Origin: Formicarius rufipectus
Lineage: Eukaryota > Chordata > Aves > Passeriformes > Formicariidae
Length of the DNA: 64,000 nucleotides
Direction of reading: 5' to 3'
Assembly: GCA_013399695.1 (NCBI GenBank)
Contig: VXAU01000760.1
Span: 1,364,001-1,428,000, forward strand
Made by a program: the position numbers and the translations under genes. Shown here in pieces: positions 23,701 to 37,731 of the stretch; the stretch's first letter is position 1; the number at the start of each line of letters is the position of its first letter. Under the pieces are notes generated by a model, which saw nothing but the letters and a program-made list of their open reading frames with translations, searched no databases and was not told the DNA's origin.

Positions 23701-26139
23701 AGGGGTAACTCCTCTGCATCCCTTTGACTTTGGTGCTAACAGGGTCACCACTTCACAAGGGCTGATAAAACGTCTGGCCTTTTTTAATCCATATGTTAAA
23801 CCAAGAGCACTTAGAAAGTGTCTTGCTGCCAGTTTTCTCAGTCAAATGTTTAGTGCAGGTTGAAAGGTTGGATTTTTTTTCTTGATTATCTGAGGAATCT
23901 GACAGTAAAAAGGCAAGGAAATAAAAATCAACTAAAAAAAGTAATAAGGACAAACTGAGGAATTGAAGCATTTATTATTCTTCAGATAAGGTCAGTAAAG
24001 ACTATCAATGCACCAGCTGTTATCAGAGAAAAGGTGCTTGCGTTTTCCTGTCTAGTTAAAGTTGTCAGTGGTCATGACATAATGTACATTCCTCGAGCTC
24101 AGTTATCAACACAACTCAGAGAGTCTTGTATATTTTTATGTTCCTGCTTTAGTGTGGTAGTGGTCTTTTGCTGTACATTCTTTAGATTTTACATACATCT
24201 GTTGTAAGTGTCAAACATTAGTGTTCTTAGACCTGTGTTCCTTCTCTTTTCAATCTGATGCCTAGCAAAGTGTTGGAGCAACTGCAGCTACATGTTTCTC
24301 CAAAGCTGACTTGAAAGAGGAAAATTAAACTTTAAAGATCTATCAAACTTGGGATAAAATAAATTACTCCAGAACTAGCATACACTATTTTTCTAGGTCT
24401 AAGATAAAGACAGTCCTTGTGTACAGTGTAAGTAACCTGTACACCTAAAAAACTATTAGATAAATGCATTTAGAAACAATAGCAACTTTGTTATTCAGTA
24501 AACAGTAAGAAATAATTCTTTAAGGAGTGTCAGTACAGTGGTTGCCTGAAAATCCTGCAAATTTATCTAGAGAGACAGTCTTAAAGTTCTTACATGTCTA
24601 TTGGTAGAATATTCAAGTAATCGAAAGGGGAATTTCAGTGCATGTTCATAGAACCATTGTGTGCCATATATGCACATTCAACTATCTGTTGATTAAGTCA
24701 TAATTAATTATCTCTCATTGTAAAGTATTGTTTTAATTGCCCAAGCACTTATTGATGGCAGTTGGTTCATCTTGCTTAGTTTTCTCTTTGATACCATTTT
24801 GCTGATTCCATTCAGCTAAATGAAGGTTCATTTCCACTGTTAATACAGAAGTCAGGCAAGAGGGCTTCATGCGCCATCCAGTGAGAGAGCATTGTAATCT
24901 TCTAAAGTAAGAATAATGGATTGCTTTCTATAGTGCTTTGTGTGCTTTTGATCCTCAGCTAATCATTGGGAAGATCCAAAATCCTACTTCTTTCTTCAAG
25001 AACTCTTGTCATTGTGCCCCAGTTGGCCAAAGAAAGAAATGGTTTTTTTCTTTTAAAAACAACCTTAGGCTAAATCAGAAATCTGTCCAGCAAGGAGTTA
25101 GTGGACACCGCTTGCTCTGTAAAACACATGAGCATAGAGGATTTCCCTCAGCTAAATTTAAGCTACAGAAAGATCACTTAAAAAAAAATCACAGGCACTG
25201 TGTAGGTAAAGCACATTGAAAAGCTCCTGAATTTTCATTTGTGCAACGTGTTACAGACCAGACTAAAATGAGAAGCATTCATTTCCATTGATTATCCAGC
25301 AAGACTAATTTTTATTTTTTTTTAGCAAGCTGTAATCTTTAGTCATTCAAAAACAGTTGCTGCTTCTGAAGCAAAGCCATATTTTATTATGGAAAAAAAA
25401 TAAAATGCCACCTTAGTTCTTGGATATACCTCTCAGATTTCATTAATATCATTTTGTTAAAAAAGATATCCCTTCTGGTCCCAAAGGCTTCATTCACCCA
25501 GGAGTCAAACGAACATCATGAGCAGGGCTATTATGTTGAATTATTTAGTGGGTCTCAAGGTCTGATCAGGAAAAAAAACCTCTTCCTGAAAATAAACTAT
25601 TCTGAACTGGGCTATAAGCAAGAAGTTCCGATCTTGCTCTAAGCTCAAGATCCTCCAGGAGCAACGAAAAAAAAAAAAAAAAAGTCCACCAATCAAGTAC
25701 TCTGGGGGTGATTCCTGGTTATTTCAAAGTTGCAACAACAGCCTGGCTGACTAACCTGGAATGTTATGAGCAATACCAGTGATTTGCTTTAGTCACACTT
25801 TATTCTCATCATCTTCACATGAAACAAATAACCCAGGACCACCCACAAACACTGCAATGTATATAGTGCATGAATGGTAAAGTACTTCATGGTATAAATT
25901 GAAATATTAACTTGTGATTCCAGGCTTTATGTATGAATTCCATTGACTGACAAGCTTAGAGTTTGGGGGTTTTTTGGTCTTTTGTTATCCATGTAAAACC
26001 ACTGAATCCCCATGTGTCCTCATTATTTGCCTACCAGAAAAAAATACATGTTTCTAAAATATAGATTTCACACTACATATTTCAATCAAAATATAATTCA
26101 TGAGCTAAAAAATATGCAATGTATTGGTGATGTTCTTAC
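20727..26139. other. putative intron or intergenic
   Basis: A 5.4 kb AT-rich stretch. Minus intervals with good splice borders occur at about 23.22-23.26 kb (stops in all frames) and 23.70-23.74 kb (41 bases, all frames open). Neither is called. The segment 22560-22790 is exceptionally AT-rich with TAATTA-like cores. The A-run at 25667-25683 is noted separately. Confidence 0.35.
25667..25683. repeat. poly(A) run
   Basis: About 17 consecutive A. No retroposed gene body was recognised upstream of it. Confidence 0.9.
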
Positions 26140-26197
26140 CTTGGAGAACACACACTTTACTTCAGATCTTTGCCAGTCCCAGGGATGCACACTCAGC
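26140..26197 (-). CDS. candidate internal exon (set B)
   Basis: A 58-base minus-strand interval with acceptor CTCCTTTGGTTCTCTGGTAG and donor CTCCAAG/GTAAGAAC, both excellent. One frame is open (phase 2 to 0), reading LSVHPWDWQRSEVKCVFSK. It does not join in phase to the candidate just upstream (26585-26687 ends phase 1), so either an exon is missing or one of the two is false. Confidence 0.33.
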
Positions 26198-26584
26198 CTA
26201 CCAGAGAACCAAAGGAGCCTGAATCTGTTTCATAGCTCTGACACAAACCTGAGGAAGCAGTCAAGGCACTGATGTACAGATAACTGACTTTATTTGAAGT
26301 GACAGTATCCTGGGGGACTCGGCCCTTAGAAAAAGAAATGCAAGCACCAAACATCAAGCTAACTTTTCTATATGACAAATCTAAATCCTAACACTTTTGA
26401 CTTCAAAATGCTGAAGCCATGGCTTTATAGCCAGCAAATATTTAGCCCTAAAGTTTTCTTATTTTGTCTTGATGCCTAAAAAGGGTACACGGGCTTTTCA
26501 GCAGTTCTGCTTTCTTGGATGCATTGGCACAATTATCACTTATGAATCTTCTATTGATTAGGCCTTGGGGAAGGATCTTATTAC

Positions 26585-26687
26585 CCTGTAGAGCTGAAGT
26601 TTCTCTAGAGAGAAGACATAGCCACTCCTCAGGCAGTCCATTATCCAGATGGAGGAAATAAATTAACAGGGGCCAGATAAAATGGAA
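26585..26687 (-). CDS. candidate internal exon (set B)
   Basis: A 103-base minus-strand interval with acceptor GACTCTTTACAACAG and donor CTACAGG/GTAATAAG. It is open in phase 0 to 1 for 34 codons. The peptide starts FHFIWPLLIYFLHLDNGLPE; the first dozen residues are strongly hydrophobic. The frame stays open well past the donor, so the exon end is less certain than its start. Confidence 0.33.
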
Positions 26688-29600
26688 CTGTTGTAAAGAG
26701 TCTTCAAACTGATGAATGTAATATATTTAAAGATAAAAGGGGTCATACTTGGTCCTGCTGTAGTCAGAGCATATCAGTGATGAACGGGATGGCAGTATTT
26801 ATGCAGATAAATATTTTTTATATATTTGGGGTAAATTTTACATGCTTAATTCTCCTTCTGGCTCTAGATTGCACAGTGAATTGCAGAAGGAAAAGTCAAC
26901 TGCAGTGATAAATTGCATAAGTTACAATGAAGAGTATTCACTACAAAAATGCTAATACAAAAACCACCATGTCTCAAACACTTCTATAACTAAGCCTCAA
27001 GGAAATAGCTCTTACTGAACAATGTTGTTATTCAACATCAAACCCGGCATCAGAAACACTGGCAGTCAGACAGTTCCAGCAGTGCTGATAAAGTCATTCT
27101 TACCTTTGGCTAGGTCATGGCCCCAAAATGACATCATTGGCACTCAAAAGAAAACTCATGACTGTGAAGGTAAAAGATAATGTTGTATCTACTATATTAC
27201 AATTTTCATCACTAGTGACTTTAGGTACTGAAAATTCAGCTTCCCCACAAAGAACCCAAAAGGCAGAGTACTTCCCTGGATTCACTTATTGCTTCCCAGT
27301 AGGTCCCAAAAAAGAACACCACACTCCTATTTTCTTTCTCCTGACCTTGGTCATGAATTCTGCCTCTTCCCTGCAAAAGCACAAGGAAATAATATACTGC
27401 CAGGTAGCTTTGACTGATCCTAACAATGTTGTAAAAATAAATTTGTTCATCCATTCTAGACAACACATACTACTGACAGTCTTAAAATGGGTTGGGATTT
27501 GAAAAATACAGTCAGGTGAAACAGCAAACAGTGAAATTATATTAGCTTGAAGAATGTTTTTTTTTAATGCTCAACTATCTGAACTAACACATTAGGTTCA
27601 TTTTAGACTCTGCTTTTCAGAAAATGCCAGATGTAACCTTTTCCCAAAAAATAACTACTGGTATCTGTTTTACAAGAGTCATCAAAATTCAACTTGCATG
27701 AGTCAGTTTAGAACTGAGATAACAGCACTAGTGTGAAAACTATGGTGCTTCTGTTCTGAAAACAGGTAGAATAATGCATATAATAGAAAGCTTAGTGGTC
27801 TAAGAGAGATCAGTAATGTAGGAAATTAATGGACGTCAGTTGTCCTGGTATCTTCCTATAAAGCTACAGATCTGATGGTGATGACATGCTAAGAGAATTG
27901 CCTTTATTTTTCAGGTCAGAGTGACAAAGGTGACTAAGAAACATAATGCTGCCTAGCCAGAAGCTGACTAGAGGACACACTTTCAAAACAGTTGGAAGAA
28001 AATCAACTACAAGTTTTATTTCTCAACTGAATAATGTATCTGCGAGAAATATATGTCAGATGCATAAAAATAAAATCAGAAACACAAAATGAAGGTGAAG
28101 AATAGGGTAAAGAATTTCCTACAACTTTCTGTCAAGCTGCTTTACTCTGCTTTTCCTGAACTTCTCACTCAATGGCTCTGCATCTCTAAATAAGTCACTT
28201 TTCAGAACACTGACTTAAATGATAATTGCAATTAAAATACTTTCTCTCAGTAAAATGAAATTTCTTACATTTTGCATCCATCATGTCCTGAAATAACCAG
28301 TAAACTAAAGGGAAACTTCTCTTCCCTCTCTACCCAAAAAAAGTTCCTTTTTCTTTTATTTGCACAGCTCAAGACAGATAACTGTGCACTTCACTGAGCA
28401 TTTAATATCAGGAAAGTTTTTAAAGTTTTCTGTCTCAGAGAAGGGATTGCTCAGAAAGCTTCTGCATTGAAAAGGTGCATAACTACATGAATTGCTTGCC
28501 AGCAATAAGAAAGGGGGAAATGTTTTGTGAAATGGAATGAGATAGAGCAATAGAGGGAAAGAGGAAAGTGCTGGAAGATAAACGAGTCCTCTTGCTGCAC
28601 ACAGGGCTGCAAAGCCGAGCCTGGCAATAACAGTAGCAGCATAACAAAATCATGCATGTGCACAAGTGTGGAGAGAGACTGCACTGTGACTGTCAGCTGG
28701 GGCCCAGGCTTAGCCAGAGCTATCAGCCCTGATTCTAAACTTTTTGACACTCAAATCAAAGAGAAAGTATCATCTTGGACATATAAAACAAACAGAACTT
28801 TATTCTTAGCTGAATTTAGGGAGCTCTGAATAGAAATTATGGGTCAAGAAGCCAGAGAGTATTTTCTTGCTGGCACAGGCTGAGATTTCAGGGCTCCTGC
28901 AGAAGGTTTCTGAGCTGTTGCTGTGAGCAGAGCACCCATATTACTCCTCCCCGTGGCCCTTAATGCTGGCCCAGAAGCTCTGTGATCACCTCAGTCCTCA
29001 GGTTTCCCAGGCAGGCAGAAAACACACTCAAGCAGGTGCTGGGAGATGAGTTGATGCTCCATATCTCATGAGTGCTCTTAATAAGAGCAGTCAAGGAGGG
29101 GGAAGTAGGGGGGCAGGTTGGGAAGGGAAAATCACAAAGCTAATTGAGGAAAAGATATCCTTTTAATGCTAAACAGCCTTGAAGAAACATGAAGCCAGTT
29201 AAGTAACTGATGATAACAACAAATGCTGGCCAAGGGGAGGGAAAAGAGTTGTAAACACAAAGTGAGAGCAATAAAGCTCAGGGCAACTTGGATAGATTAG
29301 GAGCACACACTTTTAAGTAACTGCAGTTCTGAGATGACAGAGGCAACCTAATGAGACAATGAAAAAATTGACATTGTTCTCTGCTAGGAAACACTGAGTG
29401 TGAGAAGGCCCTTAGCCTGATCATGAAGAAGTTTTCTTCATGTCTTCCACAAGCTGCTTGGTGGCAGAAAACCTTACATAGCATAAACTGAATAAAAAAT
29501 ACATGCAAAAAAATAACTCAGGAGAGTAAGTCCAATATTATAAAATTGAGTGAAGATTCATTTGAATTGCAAGAAGAAATAACAGAGAGAATATAATGTA

Positions 29601-32112
29601 TCACATTATGAACAGTAGAACTATAAATGCTGTTAAGGGGCAAGGTTTATATTTGGGGAAAGTAAATACCAGAGTACCTAAATGATAATGCATAAGGAAG
29701 ATGGGAAAAGCCACACTGATATCCTATGTCATGTAAAGGTTTCTGTATAAGCATAAAACAGTCCTTCAGACCTCAAGCAATATTTTGGTTAATATCTAGA
29801 TTGGAAAGACCATTTAGAATTTGATGGATAAAACCAAAATATAAGAATATAAATCTAATATTTTGTCCAGTTCACTGAAATTTATCAGTGCATAAGTTGA
29901 AATACTGTACCTGACAAGTTAATGTGACACTAAAATATTATACAAATTAACATTTTGCTATGATGGGTAAGCAAATCTACACTTTCACTGAAATAGATTG
30001 TTTTCCATTAGCTTTACTTTTTCTTAGCTAATGAATAAAGGTAGTAGAAAACTGCAAGCTCAGACACTTAAAGACTTTCTTAACCACACAATTACTTATG
30101 ATATTTGTGATGAAACAACAAGAGACATCCATAGAAAATGCAGAATAACCTTAAATTATTCCAACACTTACCTATATAGGCCATCTCTCACCAACACCTC
30201 ATTTAGTTAGATTTATACCTGCAGCACAGTAATACCAAAAGCTTTTAATTTCATTGTGTTGCATAAAATTAGTTACAGGGCTTTTCATCATCTCATATTA
30301 TGAATGATGGAAGGGGACACACACAGTATTTAAAATGCTGACTGAATAAACTTCATGAGTTATTACAGCCACGTACTGCAAGAGGAAAAGAAAAGTAGGG
30401 CTAAGGCTGAGAGACCTTACTCAGACTTTATTTTGGAGAGTGTAATGCAGCATATCTTATTTGCAGCTGTATAAAAAGGCATGACATATATATTCCAAAC
30501 TTGGCATTTGACATACTTGTCAAATCCTTACAGATGAGCAAAGGAATTTTTTGGAATGAGATTATCAACATGTTTAATGTCCTGAATCTGTATACATCTT
30601 ATGAATAAACTTTAGCATTTAAAGGCTTATTTAAACCATCTGGTCTTTCCTTTGGTTTGCAGAGTCCACATTTGCCTTACATTTGGTGATCACAAACATC
30701 CAAAACGGACATGAGAGCTCAAAACCTCAGTGCCCAAGGCAGTGCTGCTTAAGCTGGCCTGGCTGGGGGAATAAAGCCCAGGCCACAGAGAAAGCATATC
30801 TTTTCTAACCAAACATTACTAGACACATGAAAGGCTGTGGGGGCTGGGGTGGAGGAGGAAAGTGCTACAAAATTCTTAATTCAGTAAAATACATGAAGTT
30901 CCCACAGATTCAGATTTAACACATTTAACTTCCTTTTTCATATGGAATTTTAATTATTATACTTTTAGGGGCTCCTGTGACTCATAAGTAGGATTACTGC
31001 ATATAGACTATATCATACTACTAAAGCTGTTAGGATGTTCCACATTAAATCATGACACACACAAAAAAAAAAANCTTTCTTGCTGCTTGATACAACTTGT
31101 CTCTTCAAGTGTCCTCTATATGTGTGGGAATAAACTATTATCAGATTTCAGAATTACATAATAAAGAATTTCTAGACCACAGCCTACGGCATATTTATGT
31201 GTATTCTTGTTCCCATCCGAAGTGAGGGGAAAAAGAAAACCAACCAGTTTTTGAATCAGAAATTTTTGGTTTTAGCTTTAGTACTCATGCAGTTCCCTTA
31301 TAGATTAATAGGTTCCCATATAGTTATTCAACACTGGGAAAGGGCTGGGGAATTCAAGCATCATTAGACTTAGACATAAGATCCTAGATAACAGTCCTTC
31401 AAAGATTACTGCAACAGCAAAAACAGAAATAAAACCAGCAACCCCGCTTTCTTTCTCCTAATCTACCAAAAAAGCCACCAGTCTGTCTCAAGAGTGTGAA
31501 TGTATAATCCGTCAAGACACGAAAGATCATGTCCAAAATCAAATCCATTATTGGTTTTGATTAATTTCCTTCTGCAGCTTGTATACATTGACCAAGTCCT
31601 CCAGGTCATTGAGATTTACAATTCTTTTTTCTTAAGTAATGTCTCACGTATCATCACACACAAGAGATAAATGGCACTTGTCAAACACCCAATTGGCAAT
31701 TCACTTTTTGACTTTAAGGGTCATACTGCAAGCACCTAGAGTAAAACTCTTCAGAAAACTCTGCCAGCCCTCTATTCCATTCTCAGTTACGTTGGTGTAA
31801 TTCAGACAAGGGGAAATGTAAATCTGTTCTGAGCAGTATGAAAATGATACTACTGTGAAACACCCAACTACACCAAGCTCTACTCAAAAATCAGTGTGCT
31901 ATTTCAGGGATTCATGGTGTGAAGGAAAGTAAAGTGGAGGATGTAATCAGTTCTAAAAGTAATTTAAAAGTTATATATATGCCATGGAGAAGACTTGGCA
32001 ACAGTATGATGCAGATACCTATGTCAAACCTTTGAGAAAAGAAAATGCCAGCTCTGTCATAAGCTATGTGTTGTTGGAAGGCTGTCACTAACCTCATTAT
32101 AAATGGTGATAC
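26688..32112. other. putative intron or intergenic, one long minus frame
   Basis: The minus frame 28451-28750 (100 codons, includes PGPQLTVTVQSLSTLVHMHD) follows an acceptor-like tract but has no GT donor in a sensible place; a GC donor (GCTG/GCAAGC) is the only option. A 25-base interval at about 27.34 kb and a 37-base interval at about 29.3 kb also have good acceptors and weak donors. The plus frame 27128-27502 (124 codons) has no coding or splice support. A single N at 31074 follows a poly(A) tract. Confidence 0.3.
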
Positions 32113-32208
32113 CTGCAAAGCTTGAACTTGCATTTGTAAAGTCAGGTACAAAACTTAAATTTTGACCTTTTTGGCCATCCTTCTTATAAAGTTCACCATT
32201 TTTTAACA
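32113..32208 (-). CDS. candidate internal exon (set B)
   Basis: A 96-base minus-strand interval with acceptor CTAATCGATTTTGCAG and donor TTTGCAG/GTATCACC. It is open in phase 1 to 1 for 31 codons, including KNGELYKKDGQKGQNLSF. The frame is open further upstream as well. Just upstream, minus 32680-32967 is another 95-codon frame ending at a very good donor (CCATTCAG/GTAACA at about 32767), whose acceptor I could not fix. Confidence 0.3.
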
Positions 32209-35200
32209 CTGCAAAATCGATTAGTGCATCTGGTCCCATATGAGGCATTACAAGTGATGTCACGTGGAGCAAGACAAAACCAGTGACAGAATATCTTTGT
32301 CAGATACTGTTTAGGTCCCACTTTTTTATAGAGAATGGGCATTGATGAAGTGTAAAAGAATCAGCTCCTTCAACTCTGACTGATTTTTTCTTAACTTATT
32401 TTTTTGGTCGATTGGCAATTGCCCAGTTCAGCAACAGTTGTATTGTCTTGCAAAGTCCAAATCCAAGGGCTGAGCTTCAGCCCAGTCTGCCAGAGAAGTT
32501 TTGAATAAGGAGGTTGGAGAACACTTACAGAGGGCCTTTGTCCTACATGAAAATTAAATCAAACTAAAATTTTAATATCCCCTAAAAGTAAATTTTCTCT
32601 TCATGTCTTTCTCTATGAAACCTTTAATATTTGCAAAGCACAACTTGGAACACAAGCCTTGCACAAGACAATTAGTTTTCTAAATTGAAAAACAGTTTTT
32701 TATCTTTGTTTCTTCATTTTCTAATATTATTTCTATAAACAGTTCAACATGACAGATTGGATATGTTACCTGAATGGGAATTACAGTGATTCGCATTCCT
32801 GAAAAGATGTAAAACAAGTATTTCATGTAAAGAGTAACACTCATGGGAGCATAAACATCAGTTCTGTGAAGATGCACAGTCAACATATTCAGAGAACTAC
32901 CTGTGTTACTAAGAAACCTCCTCATTAAAGGGACACATTTGTTTGGATTATACTGCCAGTTGAACACAAAGTTCTATTTTTGAAAAATCCCCTTCATTCC
33001 CTGACATTTTTAAAGTACTATAAAATGCTAATTGGTCTCATCAGCAAATGATTAACATTCTGTTTAGCTTCAGTCTCAACGTAAAAATTATAATAGGTAA
33101 TAAAATGTCATACAGCAAAAATATAGCTGAAGACTACAGCAAGAGGCAGTCATATCTTCTTTAAGGTGTTAAGGGTGCCTGCATATGACCAGTTGTCCTT
33201 ATGCCCTGCAAGGTATTCACAGCCTTAGTAGTCAAAATCAATAAACACTCCAGCTTTTGACAAGTTGACTCTGGCCAGGAAAATTTGCTACTGAAGAAAG
33301 AAATTAATATTGTAATACAAATCTGCCTTTGAATAGCTTTTCTTTAACCTCTGAGGCCCTACCATTTTTTGCTTACGCACAGAGAGGCCTCAGCTGACCA
33401 CCAGTTTGCTCCTTTGCCCCTAACTCTGGATTTCTTCCTCTTGTATTAATGTCAGGTATATCTTTTCCTGTCTCCACCACCAAACCTTGGAAAGAGGAGT
33501 CTGTCTGCCCTACTGTGCTATAATACAAGATGCTTTTCATAGCTCCACTAAGCTAAATACTGCAGAGTTCAAGCACAACATGGTATTTGAATTAAACTAA
33601 CATGTAAAAACATTTCTAGATAAAAAATACTTTATTGCCACCAATTTAAAACCATAAACATGCTTTGAATCCAATTCAATATATTTCTTATTTGTTCCTG
33701 ATTCTCTCTTGTTATTATTATTAGAAGGCATAAATTTCCAGCAAGGCTGGTACTTGACAAGGCTCCATTATTTGCACATGACAAGGTTTATCAAAAACAG
33801 TTGGATTTTTATGAGGAGTCTTTTATGTTTCCTTCATAAAATATAAATAAATGAAAAGGATTAGATGGAGGAAGCAGAGTATAATTCATCACCAATGTGA
33901 AGCAGAAGGAGCAGGCTGCAGATGGATGAACTGAAGAACAACATGGTGACTGGAAATGTACACTCTTTCAAATGCTGGGGAGCAAAGAGCACAATAAAGG
34001 AACATTGACTTTGCTTGCCATTACTAGATGTCCTTAAATGCACAAAGAATCACCCTAAGACACAAAGCCACACACAAAATAGTAGCACAGCTGTCTATGT
34101 GTTTGGCTGATATTTGTTTTGTGGTTACAGAATAAATTTAAAGGGCAGAAACTTAAAATTAAGTTTGCTCCCTGTTAAAGAACGATTAGGAGAAAAACCC
34201 CTTTTAAGGTGGCAGAGTCTCATTCTGTTCACCATTCCCCTCATGTCAGTCCCATAAAAATCCATTTAATAACCCTGTATTCTCATAAAAATTGGTGGTG
34301 GAGACAGTGGCCTACATTTCTTTCCCCTGACTACAGCTAAAAAATCATCCTGCAATCCAAAAGCAAGCCCATGATATTATTGCTGCCCTCTGTGTCTGCC
34401 ATGCCGTGCAAAGGAACTCCAGGAATAAGGTTGTTCTCTTACACAGTTAAGCAACTGCATCACCTTCCATGTCTGTGGTAATGGCAGGTACAAATTAGGC
34501 ATATGGTAATTATGTTTATTTGGACAGAATTTACAAAGCAAGCCACAAAAGTCTGTTGATTTCATAAGCAAAGTGGCTAAGAGTTTCAAGTATTGAATGG
34601 CTCCAAAATCTACCTTTCCAAGCCCCGACTCCTCTTTCCATCACAACTGAACCTCTATTTCTCTTGAAATTCTAAAATTTGGGCATTCATTTTTGGCCCA
34701 GAATGAAAACATTTTTGCTTATGGTAAAAACTCTAATGTTTAGTTTCAGTAAGGTAAATACAAAAAAGCCAACACAAACAAATAAATTATTTTAATATAG
34801 CAGAGAGTCAAAATACAGTATTATAAAACAAACAAACAAACAAAAGTAAAAATATATTTATAACCATTTATTTAGGCACTTTTCCCTGCCAAAATTTCAT
34901 CTTTTTTTTTTCTCATAGAACATTTCTCTGTTGGTAAAACTGCACTGAAAAACTTCTCCAAAAGTTACAGTTTGAAGGGGGCATTACCAAGAGCCCTTTG
35001 ATGGTCCTCATAGTGACGAGTGTGAAAAGCAAACAATTCCTAGATGCAAGTGCTGTGCAAATACTTTGGCAAATTAATTATGAAAATACTATCTTACATT
35101 AAGCCATTGCAGGATTCTCTGTATTTTTTTCAAAGCAAGTAGAAAGAGCCTCCCCTAAGCTGATCTCTTACTACCGCATAACCTTACTTATAAAAACTTC

Positions 35201-37464
35201 TGGTTTTTATCTATATGAGGTGTGTCTGTCTTCCCACACCTACATGGGACTCTGCCTGTCAGTACTAAATCTGTTTCCAGCAACAAAGGAATCGGGGGAG
35301 AATGTCCATAGAGACCAAGTGAATTATCCAGAATAAGTATGAAAGCTTAAGTTAAAATAATGGCTTATAGAATGATGGGTACAAGATGGAGAGAGACTGT
35401 TAAAGGAGATAAATTTTGCTCAGTTTTTCCATGGTGAAAGGGCATCCATTATATTTAACCAACTCTCTCATTCAGTTGTGTGAACTGCAGTAGAAACCAA
35501 ATAGAGAAACATTTTCTGGCACTTTTACATCACATCCTCAAAGCATGAGTTAAATCACAAGTGTTAATGTGCAAGCTAAAGAAGAACTTAAATATTTTAT
35601 TGCTATATTTTAGACCTAGTTCAGAAAGATTAATTATATCTTCTATTTTTTCTTCATTTTAATACTGTCATTTTTTATCTGGATCCCACAAACTTTTATA
35701 CATGTGACCTCCTATATAAGCAAAGCTGAATTCTCACATTATGGTTTACAGGATCTGTGTCTTACCTTGCAAGTTCTCCCTGCACTGTTCTACCAGTGCT
35801 AAAGAGAGAATTAATTAATGGGGACATGGGAGAGATTCAGGTGCCACTTAAGGTACACTCAATCCCAGGAATTTCTTTTGATGCAGAATACACAGCATTG
35901 CATTAACAAACTAAATCTCTGCATTAATCAAGTCTATCTTTAATTCATGAGTCTGTTTTCGTTTGTTGGAAATGAATTGTGACCTCCTTGTACCTCTCCC
36001 TCTACAAGGCCATGTGTTTAAATGTGTTGTATATGCCCTGATTTAATCAAGTCGCACGAATCTGACTCAGATGATGATAGAATCTGACCAGATAGCCTTA
36101 TTATTTGTTTTGGACTGTTGACTAAGTCTTTGGCACACCCTACACTGGATTATATCATGGATCAAAACAGGGGAGGGGGGAAAGGAGCCATGAAATGGTA
36201 TTTCAGTATATGGGAAAACACATAAATGTGATATGTAGACATGTTAGTGATAAACACATGGCAAAATCCTACTCCAGGCAGCACAGGAAAGCTTTCTCAT
36301 GTATCATACATAAAGGTACCAGTGTTGCATTAGCTCTTGCTTCTCCTCCTAATCATTCAAAACAACATGAAGCTGCTACGGTTTTGCCCCTCTTACTTTT
36401 TCTGGATGTAGAGAAATAATTTTCATGAAAATTATTGAACTCACAGAGTGGCGATATTTAAAGTAATACTTAATGAAGATGTCTTAGAGGTATTAACGGT
36501 TGCAACTTGGAATTCATTCCTGTTCAAATGAAGGAACTGATTAATTGAGAGAAATCAACAAACAGAGTCCAGCAAACAATAATTGTTATTCTACAGGTCA
36601 CAAGAGCTGTCCTTGCAAGTCTTTGCTAAAAGAAGGACCTCAGTCACCATCTCCAGTTTTAGTCTCTGCTGACATTTTGTGTGTCAACAAAGTGCCAGAT
36701 GTGATGTCTCTGGAACAGCTGAGATCCCTGGAGCAGGGGGTGAAATGCAGAAGTGGCAGGGGAGAGCTGATTTATACAGTCTTACTTTCTCCCCTGTGTT
36801 AGACATTAACAGATCATGCCCACTCCTCACCTTGTACGAGAGGCAAAGACCAACCACTGATTACCAAAAGAACGAACAGAGGAGTAAAGTGAAAACAGAC
36901 CAAGCTCAACGTTCCTCTGTGCTCTGCATTGAGTTTTGCCACAGCAATAATGTGTTAGGTAAAAAGGCTGGTCTTACAGCACAGGCAGAGCATTTTTGAA
37001 AAACAGTGGAACAGAAAAAAAGGGTCTGGCAGAATTAAGTGGACATAAAGGAGCACAAAAAGACAAGTGGACACCTCTGTCACAAAAAGGGGCTAGAAGG
37101 GAAATGTTCTGAGGAGCTACAATTAAAGAAGCTGTTGTTTTTCTATTTGGACTCTATTGAAGAGGTTTTTCCAGACCCAGGTCAGTGCATTGCACAATGT
37201 AAGCGTACATTACAACTCTAGGACATGGATTGATTCAGGATGTGCAAGTTCTCCTTAGACACAAGGATTCATTGCTTAACAGGACCAACCAGATGCACAG
37301 GAAGCTGGAGGTACAACACACACCATCATCACCTATTGAAGTAAACATCTGGTATCTCTGAATGCTGCAATACATGTGAAACTCCCAGGCCATGTTCCCT
37401 CCTGTACCCATCCTGCCCCACTGCTGCCATAATGGGAAGAAGTTCACCCAACAACAAGTCAGAC
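32209..37464. other. putative intron; two very short exon-like intervals
   Basis: Minus 35766-35798 (33 bases, acceptor AATTCTCTCTTTAG, donor TTGCAAG/GTAAGA) and minus 36831-36856 (26 bases, acceptor TTCTTTTGGTAATCAG, donor GTACAAG/GTGAGG) both have near-consensus borders. They can be phased with 37465-37731 and 32113-32208 only by also using a 29-base interval near 32.78 kb. They are too short to call from coding content. Confidence 0.3.
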
Positions 37465-37731
37465 TTGGAGCAGGAAGTCCCAAAGCATCGTAAGAATGAC
37501 ATCCTGTGGGCTGAGTTCCTTCTGCCTCAGTCTGACACAAGAGCACATGAAGGAGCTGGAACAACTTGTGCACTGCTGCTGAATCCTCATCACATCAATG
37601 GCTTTATTACACACCAGGAGGAGTTCCCTCTGAGACTGCCCCTGTCCATGGCTGTGATTTGTCACTGCTTTCATTCTCAGTAACATGTTCACAGAAGGAA
37701 TCAAGGAATACAGAAAAACATCCCAGACCAT
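37465..37731 (-). CDS. candidate exon with protein-like 89-codon frame (set B)
   Basis: This minus frame follows an acceptor-like TTCTAAACAG/ATG and runs 89 codons. The translation reads ELLLVCNKAIDVMRIQQQC then VRLRQKELSPQDVILTMLW, with helical character and little bias. The weak point is the 3' border: the only donor before the stop is CTCCAA/GTCTGA, a poor site. It could be a real exon with a weak donor, a relic, or chance. Confidence 0.28.

Noticed and set aside
27101..27167. Minus interval with acceptor TTTTACCTTCACAG and donor GCCAAAG/GTAAGAA
   Set aside because: Stops in all frames at full length. The shortened version has a phase incompatible with the next candidate.
27128..27502. 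124-codon plus-strand frame
   Set aside because: No coding character or splice support, and overlapping frames exist on the other strand.
31074..31074. Single N
   Set aside because: Follows a poly(A) tract; an assembly ambiguity, not biology.
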